DNA of 41,750 nucleotides from Nitrospirota bacterium (GCA_016201765.1 JACQCE010000043.1:1-41750), one strand, 5' to 3'; positions 19,401 to 28,160 are shown, counted from the stretch's first letter. Notes: a model not told the origin generated them from the letters alone. A program made the numbers and translations.

Positions 19401-21285
19401 AAAAATCCGATCCGGCCAGCCCCCGCTGTCCCAACGCCGCCACGGCCGCCTGTTGACGCGCGCGCGTCCCGAGCTCCTGCTCCACGTTTCTGCGGTCGGT
19501 GATATTCGTGGCGATCACCATCGCCGCCTCGATCTGTCCGTTCTGTCGCAGGGGCACCAGGCGGGTCAGCCATTGCGTCGGCCCCGCCGCGCTGACCTCG
19601 AACGATCTGGACTCGCCCGTTTCAAACACTTCGTCGAGCATGCGGAGATACAGCCGCGAATCCTCCTCCGACAAATAATTGACCACGCTGGTGCCGATCA
19701 CCTGCTCAATGGTGTAGTCCGGCAGCGTGTAATTGATGAAAAGAATCGTGCCGTCGCGGGTCACCTGCATGATGACGTCGGGAGAGTTCTTCACCAGCGT
19801 CCGGAAACGCTGCTCCGATTCCACAATCGCCGCTTCGGCAAGCTTCAGCTCGGTCACATCCTGGACGGTGCCGAACATGCGAACGGGCTTCCCGGCCGCG
19901 TCAAAGGTCGCTTCCCCCTGACTATGGATCATCCGCTCCGACCCATCCGGCCGCACAATGCGGTAGTGGGCGTTGTACAACTGGCCGCTGGAGAGGGTCG
20001 CCTCAATCGCCTGTGTGACCTGTTGCCGATCATCGGGATGAATGCATTGCGCCAGTTTGTCCATGGTGGGAACAAATGCCTGCGGGGCAAAGCCGAAAAT
20101 CCGGAACAATTCGTCCGACCAGCGAATGGTGTCGGTCTCGAATACCCGCTCCCAACTTCCCACATGGGCCACGTGTTGGGCTTTTGACAACCACGTCTCG
20201 CTTTCCTGCAACCGCTCAAGCAGCATCGCCTGATCGATCGACTGGGCCAACTGCGGCGCCATCAGCGTCAGGCAATCCCGGTCGGCCTGGGTGAAGCCGT
20301 CCCGGCGGGTGGAGGCAATGTTCAGCGTGCCGAGACATTTCCCTTCATTCCACAGCGGCACCAGAAAATCGGACTGCAATCCGGCGTCGAGGAGTTTCCG
20401 GTTGATGGCGGCGTGGCCCCGCTCCGCGGCGATATCGGGCCGGTAGAGCGGGCGGGTCCCCTCAATGACTTCCGAGACGACGGCATCCTTCATGGGAAGA
20501 AACACGCCTTCATCAAATCCCGTCGTATCGCGGTGGCGGGCTTCGAGGATCCGGAATCCCTCTCGTTTCGGCAGAAACAGCGCGATCGTGGCGTGCTGGA
20601 ATCCCAGCCGTTCCTCGATAAAACTCAGCGCGGCGCGCGCCAGATCGCCGATCCGCTGCCCCGACGCCAACAAATGAAACTCGGCAAGCAGTTGGAACAG
20701 GCGGTGGCCGCTTCGCAAATCCTCCTCGACCCGTTTGCGGTCGGTGATATTCGTGATAAACCCTTCCAGCGCCAGCAACGCGCCGCCGGCGGCAAAGATG
20801 CCGCAGCCCTGTTCCCACACCCATTTTTCCTCGCCGGCTTTTGTTCGAATGCGGTAGACGAGTTGATACGGCTGCCGCTGTTCCAGCGCCGCCTGCACCT
20901 GATCCCACACGGCCTGCTGATCGTCCGGGTGGATGATCTGCTGCCCGTAGGAGACCGCCCCCTTCCCGGTCAATTCGTCCTGCCGGTAGCCGGTCAGCGG
21001 CAACACCCCGTCGCTGACAAACTCCAGCGTCCAATCCCTGTCGTTGAGGCAGCGATAGACCATGCCCGGCAGATTGCTCATCAGGGTCGCAAGCATCCGC
21101 TGGCTGTCCGAGACGGGGGGGGCGATGGGGAGGGGTGATGGGGGGGGGTGATTGGGGGGGCGACTGATGGACCGGCGGACGGCCGTCCGGCGCCGTTTCC
21201 TGTTGACCGTTTTTTTCCGAGGCGCCATCGCGTTTTGCTGCCTACCAGTCGGCTGCAGGGAGGTTACTGACCGAGGGTGACGCAA
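16462..21285 (-). CDS. Multi-PAS/GAF sensor GGDEF-EAL protein (~1600 aa)
   Basis: RESDTIARLGGDEFAVLLP (intact GGDEF and RxxD I-site); GAEALLRWRHP and DDFGVGHSSL EAL motifs; multiple PAS/PAC and GAF segments. Alternative start MAPRKK at ~21228. Confidence 0.95.
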   Translation of the reverse strand: MRHPRSVTSLQPTGRQQNAMAPRKKTVNRKRRRTAVRRSISRPPNHPPPSPLPIAPPVSDSQRMLATLMSNLPGMVYRCLNDRDWTLEFVSDGVLPLTGYRQDELTGKGAVSYGQQIIHPDDQQAVWDQVQAALEQRQPYQLVYRIRTKAGEEKWVWEQGCGIFAAGGALLALEGFITNITDRKRVEEDLRSGHRLFQLLAEFHLLASGQRIGDLARAALSFIEERLGFQHATIALFLPKREGFRILEARHRDTTGFDEGVFLPMKDAVVSEVIEGTRPLYRPDIAAERGHAAINRKLLDAGLQSDFLVPLWNEGKCLGTLNIASTRRDGFTQADRDCLTLMAPQLAQSIDQAMLLERLQESETWLSKAQHVAHVGSWERVFETDTIRWSDELFRIFGFAPQAFVPTMDKLAQCIHPDDRQQVTQAIEATLSSGQLYNAHYRIVRPDGSERMIHSQGEATFDAAGKPVRMFGTVQDVTELKLAEAAIVESEQRFRTLVKNSPDVIMQVTRDGTILFINYTLPDYTIEQVIGTSVVNYLSEEDSRLYLRMLDEVFETGESRSFEVSAAGPTQWLTRLVPLRQNGQIEAAMVIATNITDRRNVEQELGTRARQQAAVAALGQRGLAGSDFSEFMQDVVETVARTLNVDYCKVLQLQSDGGALLLRAGVGWRGGAVGRAMMSAGPDSQAGYTLQASEPVIVDRLELETRFRGPALLQEHGVVSGVSVVIPGAKRPFGVLGAHTATRRRFTQDDCHFLQAVANLIHAMLDRTRREEQLRDIAQGVAGRYGEEYFRLVVQHLARVLDVEYTVIGRLSETGRELQTLAVYANGSIVGNLVRPLEGTPCELVASGRLCYYPSDVLRQFPNDRWLAELGVSSYIGTPLFDAAGRPIGLLMAVSRLPILNGEEAQSLLQIFAVQVSAELGRAQAEATLVKLSSAVEQSAESVFITDRDGVIEYVNPAFEELLGYTREEAIGQNARLLKSGHHSGRFYESLWETILTGHPFRAVFVNAKKNGDIYYEDKTITPIRDRGGNLTHFVSVGRDITERKRSTEARERLAAILEATTDFVGTVDANGTFLYLNQAGRTMLGLGAREPAAGLQIATCHPQWAAAVILNEAIPKAIKQGVWSGESVLLSRDGREIPVSQVILAHKTEDGSVEYLSTIARDISERKAQTAALEYQANHDALTALPNRNLLNDRLRQAILAAQRDHHSLALLVLDLDRFKEINDTLGHHHGDLLLKEVGPRLRAALRESDTIARLGGDEFAVLLPTADQEGAVMTSQKILQTLEKPFALDELALDVEASIGIALFPEHGLDAETIMRRADIAMYTAKQAGSGYALYASEHDQYTHRRFSLMGELRHAIERNQLFLNYQPTVNLKQGQVVGAEALLRWRHPKYGLVPPDQFIVLAEQTGLIKPLTDFVIEAALEQARAWMREGLSLSISVNLSARSLHDPTFADQIDKRLLEFGIPPRLLDMEITESAIMSDPDHAMEILSSLSIMGVRLAIDDFGVGHSSLTYLKKLPVHEIKIDKSFVLNMSEDPDDAMIVRSIIDLGHNQGLKVVAEGVQSQQTLDRLVELGCDLVQGYFISRPISAEELTRWVTTSPWTIAKV
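21115..21160 (+). other. G-tract cluster with G-quadruplex potential
   Basis: + strand G8-cgat-G4-a-G4-tgat-G9-tgatt-G7. Confidence 0.8.
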
Positions 21286-21384
21286 CGAGAAAACTGCATC
21301 TCCAACACGGGATGAAGCCCTCCGCAGGGGAAAAGGGACAATCAGTGATAAGTGTAACCGAAACCGGAAAAAACCGCAATTTGC

Positions 21385-22848
21385 CTAGCGAAGATTTGAC
21401 AGGTGCAGGATCGCGTCCTGCGTATACCCCACCAACGGGGCCGGATAGAGGCCTATGATGACGGTTGCGGCGACGACGATCACGAGGGCCGCGACGGCCG
21501 ACGGCGACCACGCCAGCTCAATGGGGCCGGCCGGCTCCTTCATGTACATGACCATCACCACCCGCAGATAATAATAGGCGGAGACGGCCGACAGCAGGAC
21601 GCCGGCGACCGCCAGCCAGACCAGCCCCGCGTCGACCGCGGCCATGAAGAGATAAAACTTGGCCACAAAGCCGGCCGTCGGCGGAATGCCGGCCAGGGAG
21701 AACATGAAAATCAGCATCGCCAGCGCGGCGGCGGGGTGCTCCTTCGCCAGCCCGGACAGGTCGCTGATCTGCTCGCCCATGACGCCGGCCCGCCGCATCA
21801 GGATGACCACGCCGAAGGCGCCGAGATTCATCAGGACGTAAATCGCCATGTAGAGCATCAGGCTCATCGTGCCCAGCTCCCCGCCGACGATCAACCCGAT
21901 CATGGCATAGCCGGCGTGGGCGATGCTGGAATAGGCGAGCATGCGCTTGATGTTCTGCTGGACGATCGCGGCCAGATTGCCCAGCACCATGGTGGCCACC
22001 GACAGGCCGATCAGCCACCCCGTCCACTGGGGTTTGATCGAGCCAAAAACTTCAAGGAAGACACGAAGAAACACGGCAAAAGTCGCGGCTTTTACGGCGA
22101 CCGACATATAGGCTGTGACAGAGGTCGGCGCTCCCTCGTAGACATCCGGCGTCCACATGTGGAAGGGCACGACCGCCACCTTGAACCCGAACCCGACCAG
22201 GAGGAAGATCATCGCCATCACGAGCACCGGATCACCCTGCCCGTGCGCCAGCGCCGCCGCGGCCGTGCTCAAATGCGTGGTGCCCGTCGCCCCGAAGAGC
22301 AGCGACATGCCGTACAGAAAGATCGCCGCGGAGAGGGAGCCCAAAACAAAATATTTGGCCGACGCTTCGATCGGACGGAGCTCATGCCGGTTCAACCCCG
22401 CCAGAATGTAGAGAGAGACGGAAGCCAGTTCGAGCCCCAAAAAAATCGTGATCAGGTCCCCGCTCGAGACCATCATCATCAGCCCGGAGGTGGAAAACAA
22501 CAGAAAGGCGTAATACTCCCCCAGATGAATGCGCTCGATCTGGATGTAACGGATCGAGAGCAGAATGGTCAGGCCGGTCGCCAGATAGAGAAGCAACTTG
22601 AAGTAGGAGGAATAGGGATCGAGGATGAACAGCCCGCCGAAGGCCTCCGCCTGCGCGGTCGCAAGCTGCAGCGTCGCCGCGCCGGCCGCGGCCAGAATGA
22701 CCAGACTCAGATAGGCCAGCCAGTCGCGCGCCGGCTTGGGCAGGACCAGGTCCACCAGCAGGAGGAGGCAGGCGCCGACCGAGATGATCAGTTCGGGCAG
22801 GACGGCCGTCAGATCAGCCGATGTGATCATCGATGCCTGGGGGATCAT
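21385..22848 (-). CDS. nuoN: NADH-quinone oxidoreductase subunit N
   Basis: MIPQASMITSADLTAVLPELIISVGACLLLLVDL...; order after nuoM. Confidence 0.94.
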   Translation of the reverse strand: MIPQASMITSADLTAVLPELIISVGACLLLLVDLVLPKPARDWLAYLSLVILAAAGAATLQLATAQAEAFGGLFILDPYSSYFKLLLYLATGLTILLSIRYIQIERIHLGEYYAFLLFSTSGLMMMVSSGDLITIFLGLELASVSLYILAGLNRHELRPIEASAKYFVLGSLSAAIFLYGMSLLFGATGTTHLSTAAAALAHGQGDPVLVMAMIFLLVGFGFKVAVVPFHMWTPDVYEGAPTSVTAYMSVAVKAATFAVFLRVFLEVFGSIKPQWTGWLIGLSVATMVLGNLAAIVQQNIKRMLAYSSIAHAGYAMIGLIVGGELGTMSLMLYMAIYVLMNLGAFGVVILMRRAGVMGEQISDLSGLAKEHPAAALAMLIFMFSLAGIPPTAGFVAKFYLFMAAVDAGLVWLAVAGVLLSAVSAYYYLRVVMVMYMKEPAGPIELAWSPSAVAALVIVVAATVIIGLYPAPLVGYTQDAILHLSNLR

Positions 22849-24386
22849 GGAACCACTCCGGGAACCACTCCTGGCCCGGCTCCCCCACCCGCGATCCAGC
22901 GGACCAGCAGGTGCGCGCCGTCGGGCAACGACTCCCGTCCGACCTGCGCCACCACCTGCTCGACGCTGTGGTGCATCACCGCCAGCAGCGGCTCCGGATA
23001 GACGCCGATCCAGAAAACCAGTCCCACCAGAGGCGCCAGCGTCACCGCCTCGCGCCAGGAAAGATCGGGCAGCCGTTCCACCGCGGGGCGCGTCGCGCCC
23101 CACACCACCCGCTGCACCATCCAGAGCAGATACACCGCCGCCAGAATGATGCCCAGGGCCGACAGCGCCGCCACCCAGGGGGAGATCCGAAACGCGCCGA
23201 CCAGCACGAGGAATTCGCCGACGAAACTGTTGGTGCCGGGTAAACCCAGCGACGAGAGAGCAAAAATCACCAGGCAGGCCGCGAAGACCGGCATGGGACG
23301 GGCCACGCCGCCGTAATCCCCGATCATCCGGCTGTGCGTCCGCTCATACAACAACCCCACGCAGAGAAAGAGCGCCCCCGTCGTGACGCCGTGGTTGATC
23401 ATCTGCAGCAGCGCCCCCTCCACCCCCTGGACATTAAACACGAAAATGCCCAGCGTGACGAACCCCATGTGGCTGACGCTCGAATAGGCGATCAGCTTTT
23501 TCAGATCGTCCTGCGCGAGCGCCATGTAGGCGCCGTAGAGAATCGCCGTGATCGACAGCGCCGCGATGAACGGCATGGCGAGCTGCGACGCGTGCGGCGT
23601 CATCGGCAGGCAGAACCGGAGGAAGCCGTACGCGCCCATTTTCAGCAGGACGCTCGCCAGGACCACGCTGCCGGCCGTCGGCGCCTCGACGTGCGCGTCG
23701 GGCAGCCAGGTATGGAACGGGAACATCGGCACCTTGATGGCGAACGCCAGAAAGAAGGCCCAGAAGACCCAGAACTGGAACGGGGCGCTGTACGACGCCT
23801 CCATGAGCTTCATGAGATCGAACGTCCGGCCCCCCTCGAAATAGAGGGCGATCAGCGCGATCAGCAGGAGCAGACTGCCGGCCAGCGTGTAGAGGAAAAA
23901 CTTGATCGCCGCGTAGAGGCGGTTCGGCCCGCCCCAGACGCCGATGATCAGGTACATGGGGATCAGCATCGCCTCCCAGAAGACGTAAAAGAGGACGAAG
24001 TCGAGCGCGGAGAAGACGCCGATCATCGCCGTTTCCATCAACAGAAGGCTGATCATGAATTCCTTCACGCGCCGGTCGATCGCGCGCCAGGAACAGATGA
24101 CGCAGACGGGCATCAACAGCGTCGTCAACAGAATCAGCGGCAGGCTGATGCCGTCGACACCGACGCGGTAGAAAATATCAAACCGGGAGATCCAGGGGGC
24201 TTCGGCCACGAACTGCATCGTCGCCGTCGTCCGATCGAAGGAGCCCCACAGCGGCAGCGACAGCAGCAGCTCCGCCAGCGTGATCGCCAGCGCCGCGGCC
24301 TTGACCGCCTCCGGCCGGCGCACCGCCCAGAGGCCGATCGCGCCGGCGGCCGGGAGGAAAATCACCAGTGTCAGCCACGCCCCCAT
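22845..24386 (-). CDS. nuoM: NADH-quinone oxidoreductase subunit M
   Basis: EFMISLLLMETAMIGVFSALDFVLFYVFWEAMLIPMYLIIGVWGG; AYSSVSHMGFVTLGIF. Confidence 0.96.
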   Translation of the reverse strand: MGAWLTLVIFLPAAGAIGLWAVRRPEAVKAAALAITLAELLLSLPLWGSFDRTTATMQFVAEAPWISRFDIFYRVGVDGISLPLILLTTLLMPVCVICSWRAIDRRVKEFMISLLLMETAMIGVFSALDFVLFYVFWEAMLIPMYLIIGVWGGPNRLYAAIKFFLYTLAGSLLLLIALIALYFEGGRTFDLMKLMEASYSAPFQFWVFWAFFLAFAIKVPMFPFHTWLPDAHVEAPTAGSVVLASVLLKMGAYGFLRFCLPMTPHASQLAMPFIAALSITAILYGAYMALAQDDLKKLIAYSSVSHMGFVTLGIFVFNVQGVEGALLQMINHGVTTGALFLCVGLLYERTHSRMIGDYGGVARPMPVFAACLVIFALSSLGLPGTNSFVGEFLVLVGAFRISPWVAALSALGIILAAVYLLWMVQRVVWGATRPAVERLPDLSWREAVTLAPLVGLVFWIGVYPEPLLAVMHHSVEQVVAQVGRESLPDGAHLLVRWIAGGGAGPGVVPGVVP

Positions 24387-24423
24387 TATCCGCTCGCGCT
24401 CCGCGCTCGCTCATACGGGGGGA

Positions 24424-24443
24424 CCTGCCTGCCGGCAGGCAGG
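24424..24443. repeat. Perfect 20-bp palindrome CCTGCCTGCCGGCAGGCAGG
   Basis: Direct inspection; nuoL-nuoM spacer. Confidence 0.95.
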
Positions 24444-24468
24444 GATGCTCCTCCCCGCGTCATCATCT

Positions 24469-24537
24469 GTGGGGGCCCCGTGCGGAAGCGGTGAACCGTC
24501 CTCCGATGGCCCCCACGCCCCTGGCATCGCCATACGC
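24469..24537 (-). repeat. Hairpin repeat, copy B, with GCGTATGGCGATG leader
   Basis: Stem GTGGGGGCC/GGCCCCCAC (24469-24477, 24508-24516), loop shared with copy A; 13-mer at 24525-24537 shared with 27516-27528 and 37771-37783. Confidence 0.75.
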
Positions 24538-24561
24538 ATGTGGTCTTCATCTTACCCATCC

Positions 24562-26562
24562 TCACCCGAAGAGATACATCATCCCCGCCAGCAACACCAA
24601 TCCGATCACCATGAACAGCGCATAGTGCTGCAACTGGCCGCTCTGCATCTGTTGCGCCTCGCGCCCCAACCGCCACAACGTCATGCCGACGCCGTTGACC
24701 GTCCCGTCGATGACGCGCACGTCGATCCCGCGCCACAACGCCCGTGCCAATTGCACCGTGGGCCGCACGAAGAGCCGGTCATAGAGCTCGTCCACGTACC
24801 ACTTGTTGAGCGAGGCCTGATAGAGCGTGGGCAGCCGCTGCGCCCACAGGGCCGGCAGGTCGGGCCGCTTCACGTAGCAGAGATAGGCCGCGCCCCACCC
24901 GGCCACGGCCGCCGCGACGGACAAGCCGATCACGATGGTGTGCGCCGCCCCCTCTTCTCCGTGCCCGGCTTCATGCCCGGCAAATCCCATCACGCCCGAC
25001 AGCAAGCCGCCGATCCAATTCGTCGAGCCCGGCAATCCGATCCAGCCGGCCACGACCGACAGCACGCCCAACACGACCAGTGGAATGGTCATCACCGACG
25101 GCGATTCATGCAGATGAGCCGCCGCCTCCGGCCGGACTCGCGATGATCCATGAAACACCGTATACAGGAGCCGGAAGGCATAGAACGCGGTCAGCCCCGC
25201 CGTCACCAGTCCGACCAACCAGAGGAGTTTGGCGCCGATGCCCGGCGCCTGAAACGCGGCCCACAAAATTTCATCCTTGCTGAAAAAGCCCGCAAACGGC
25301 GGCAACCCCGACAACGCCAGCACACCGGCCAGGAAGGTGAGATAGGTGATCGGAAGACGCGAACGCAGCCCGCCCATCCGGCGCAGATCCTGCTCTTGAT
25401 TCAGCGCATGAATCACGCTGCCGCAGCCCAGAAAGAGGAGCGCTTTGAACGCCCCGTGGGTCAGCAGATGAAAAATGCCCGCGGTGTAGGCGCCCAGGCC
25501 GCAGGCCAGCATCATGTAACCGAGCTGGCTGACGGTCGAATAGGCGACGATCCGCTTGATGTCGGTCTGGGTCACCGCGATCGTCGCCGCAAACAGCGCG
25601 GTCGCCCCCCCGACGGTGGCGACCACCGCCATCGCCGTCGGCGACAGATTCAGGAGCGGACTCACCCGGGCAACCAGAAAGACGCCGGCCGTCACCATCG
25701 TGGCGGCGTGGATCAGCGCGGAGATGGGCGTCGGCCCTTCCATGGCGTCGGGCAGCCAGGTATGCAGCGGCAATTGCGCCGACTTGCCGATGGCGCCGAC
25801 AAAGAGGAGCAGGCCGATCAGCGTCAGGACCCCGATCTCCCAGTGCACGCCCGACAGCCCCAGCCAGGCCAGCGGCCCGAGCAGATTCAGCGTCACCCCC
25901 GTCATGGCCGGGGCCATGCCGAAGACGGTTTGATAGTCGACCGCGCCGAACGTCGTGAAGACCAGCAAAATCCCCAGCCCGAACCCGAAATCGCCGACCC
26001 GGTTGACCACGAACGCCTTCGTCGCCGCGTCGCACGCGCTCTTCCGCTCGTACCAATGGGCGATCAACAGATAGGAGCAGAGGCCGACCGCCTCCCAGAA
26101 GACGTAGAGCTGCAGAAAATTGTTCGACAGCACCAGCATGAGCATCGAAAAGGTGAAGAGGCCGAGATAGGCGAAGAACCGGTCGTAGCCCCGGTCGCCG
26201 TGCATGTAGCCGATCGTGTAGAGGTGGACCAGGCTGCTGACCAGCGTCACCAGCACCAGCATGACGGCGGTCAGCGGATCGATCTGAAACCCGATTGCGG
26301 CGCGGAACGTGCCGGAGGCGATCCAGACGTAAAGGTCCTCATTGAGCCGCAATCCCTCCGTCGCCTGCCAGCAGACGATCAGCGAGAGGAGCAACGACGC
26401 AAACGCGGCGGGCACGGCGATCAGATGGCCGCGCCCCCGAAACGGACCGCCGAAGAGACCCGTCAGACCGACCGTGAGGAACGAGGCCAGCGGCAACAGG
26501 GCGATGAGAAGAGCCAGGGTCACTCGAGACACCTGCCGGGCAGACGTCCGGGGGCGGGGCAA
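24562..26562 (-). CDS. nuoL: NADH-quinone oxidoreductase subunit L
   Basis: LPLHTWLPDAMEGPTPISALIHAATMVTAGVFLVAR; FFSKDEILW. Confidence 0.97.
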   Translation of the reverse strand: MPRPRTSARQVSRVTLALLIALLPLASFLTVGLTGLFGGPFRGRGHLIAVPAAFASLLLSLIVCWQATEGLRLNEDLYVWIASGTFRAAIGFQIDPLTAVMLVLVTLVSSLVHLYTIGYMHGDRGYDRFFAYLGLFTFSMLMLVLSNNFLQLYVFWEAVGLCSYLLIAHWYERKSACDAATKAFVVNRVGDFGFGLGILLVFTTFGAVDYQTVFGMAPAMTGVTLNLLGPLAWLGLSGVHWEIGVLTLIGLLLFVGAIGKSAQLPLHTWLPDAMEGPTPISALIHAATMVTAGVFLVARVSPLLNLSPTAMAVVATVGGATALFAATIAVTQTDIKRIVAYSTVSQLGYMMLACGLGAYTAGIFHLLTHGAFKALLFLGCGSVIHALNQEQDLRRMGGLRSRLPITYLTFLAGVLALSGLPPFAGFFSKDEILWAAFQAPGIGAKLLWLVGLVTAGLTAFYAFRLLYTVFHGSSRVRPEAAAHLHESPSVMTIPLVVLGVLSVVAGWIGLPGSTNWIGGLLSGVMGFAGHEAGHGEEGAAHTIVIGLSVAAAVAGWGAAYLCYVKRPDLPALWAQRLPTLYQASLNKWYVDELYDRLFVRPTVQLARALWRGIDVRVIDGTVNGVGMTLWRLGREAQQMQSGQLQHYALFMVIGLVLLAGMMYLFG

Positions 26563-26589
26563 CGCATCGATTCGATCACCACGTCGTCC

Positions 26590-26892
26590 TCACCACTTCA
26601 GGAGGGTGAGCTCTTCCACGTTGAGGGTGGCGCGCCGGCGGTACAGCGCAATGACGATGGCTAGTCCCACCGTGACCTCGGCGGCGGCCACCGTCATGAC
26701 GAAGAAGACGAACACCTGGCCGACGATCGTCTCGGCATAATGGGAAAACGCGACGAAATTGATGTTCGCCGCGTTGAGCATCAGCTCGATCGACAGCAGA
26801 ATGATCACGATGTTCCGGCGGATCAACACGCCCGCCAGCCCGATCACAAAGACGATCGCGCTCAGGATCACGTAATAGGACAACGGCACCAT
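26590..26892 (-). CDS. nuoK: NADH-quinone oxidoreductase subunit K
   Basis: [34 protein letters not shown]. Confidence 0.97.
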   Translation of the reverse strand: MVPLSYYVILSAIVFVIGLAGVLIRRNIVIILLSIELMLNAANINFVAFSHYAETIVGQVFVFFVMTVAAAEVTVGLAIVIALYRRRATLNVEELTLLKW

Positions 26893-26913
26893 TTATTTCC
26901 CCTGCTTCTTGTT

Positions 26914-26948
26914 CCCCTGACCCTTGCCCCTTGACCCCTGACCCTATA
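26914..26948. repeat. Heptad array (cccctga cccttgc cccttga cccctga ccctata) in nuoJ-nuoK spacer
   Basis: Five units of 7 bp; overlaps the nuoJ stop (26944-26946). Confidence 0.8.
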
Positions 26949-27453
26949 CTTTCTTCGACAACACGATGGCCCCTACCATTGCCACGAGCAACAGCAATGA
27001 GGCGATCTCAAACGGATACAAATAGGTCGAAAACAACACCTGGCCGATGACGGCCGTGCTCCCCTCGGCCTGAATCCGTTCCGCGGTGAAACCGCCCCCC
27101 GGCCCTCCAGCCAACCCGCCGCCGACACGCCCCCCGAACAACACCAGCACCACTTCGGAGAGCAGCAGCACCGCAACGACGACCGCGGGAATCACCTGGC
27201 GCTGGAACCGTTCCTCCCGCTTGACGTTGAGCAGCATGACGACGAACAGATAAAGGACCAGGATGGCGCCGGCATAGACGACCACCTGCACCGCGGCGAT
27301 GAACTCGGCGTTGAGCAGCACGTACAACCCGGCCACGTGCGCAAACATCACCAGCAGGGAAATGGTGGAATAGATCGGATTGCGGAGCAACACCACCAGC
27401 AGGGACGCGCCGACAATGACGGCGGCCAGGTAAAAGAACAGGAGTGCCGTCAT
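26944..27453 (-). CDS. nuoJ: NADH-quinone oxidoreductase subunit J
   Basis: NPIYSTISLLVMFAHVAGLYVLLNAEFIAAVQVVVYAGAILVLYLFVVMLLN. Confidence 0.96.
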   Translation of the reverse strand: MTALLFFYLAAVIVGASLLVVLLRNPIYSTISLLVMFAHVAGLYVLLNAEFIAAVQVVVYAGAILVLYLFVVMLLNVKREERFQRQVIPAVVVAVLLLSEVVLVLFGGRVGGGLAGGPGGGFTAERIQAEGSTAVIGQVLFSTYLYPFEIASLLLLVAMVGAIVLSKKV

Positions 27454-27479
27454 CAGGCCGCACCCGCCTGGTCATTAAA

Positions 27480-27528
27480 GTCAGGGGGAGATGCTCCTCT
27501 CCCCCTGACCACCCCCATCGCCATACGC
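27480..27528 (-). repeat. 49-bp hairpin element, copy C (nuoI-nuoJ spacer)
   Basis: Minus-strand GCGTATGGCGATGGGGGTGGTCAGGGGGAGAGGAGCATCTCCCCCTGAC; 43/49 identical to 37771-37819; perfect 11-bp stem. Confidence 0.9.
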
Positions 27529-27582
27529 TTACCACCTCGCTCAGTTGTCATGTCTTCTGGTATCCCATCAACTCGTTCTGTT

Positions 27583-28143
27583 TCACCCTTGGTCGTCACT
27601 TTTGGTGGGATAGTGTTGCTGTTTGGCGGAGAGGAGGTACATCTCGCTTTCACAGGAACCGATGTAGGCCGGCTTGGGCGGCTGGTTGGGAAAGTACTGG
27701 TCGCCCAGCGCCAGCATCGTCTCTTTGCTCAGGAGCAGGTCCCGCTTGTTGGTCGTCGCATATTCGTAGTTGGGCGTCATCGCCAGCGCGTCGACGGGAC
27801 AGGCTTCGACGCAAAAGCCGCAGAAAACACACCGGCTTAGATCAAACCAGTATTCCCGCGCGTACCGCTTCAGCGGCGTCCCTTCCCGCTCGGCGCTGAC
27901 CACCTTGATCACGTTCGAGGGACAGGCCACCTCGCACAGCCCGCACCCGACGCACTTCTCGCCGCCGTCCTGATACCGCAGCAGTGACATGACGCCGCGA
28001 AACCGCTTCGCGACATCAGGACGTTCGTGGGGATACTGCCGGGTGATCGACCGGACGAACAGATGCCGGAACGTCAGCGTCAACCCCCGCAGAATCTCCA
28101 CGAGGAAGATGGTCTTCAGCAGCCGTGTGATCCGCGATGCCAT
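27583..28143 (-). CDS. nuoI: NADH-quinone oxidoreductase subunit I (2x[4Fe-4S])
   Basis: CVGCGLCEVACPSNVI; CVFCGFCVEACPVDAL. SD AGGAG precedes MASRITRLLK. Confidence 0.95.
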   Translation of the reverse strand: MASRITRLLKTIFLVEILRGLTLTFRHLFVRSITRQYPHERPDVAKRFRGVMSLLRYQDGGEKCVGCGLCEVACPSNVIKVVSAEREGTPLKRYAREYWFDLSRCVFCGFCVEACPVDALAMTPNYEYATTNKRDLLLSKETMLALGDQYFPNQPPKPAYIGSCESEMYLLSAKQQHYPTKSDDQG

Positions 28144-28160
28144 CTCATCTCCTCTGATCG

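Noticed and set aside
21403-26664. Long plus-strand ORFs (21403-23001, 23334-24494, 25150-26664)
   Set aside because: Antisense to nuoN/nuoM/nuoL; Arg/Gln/His-rich translations without recognisable domains.
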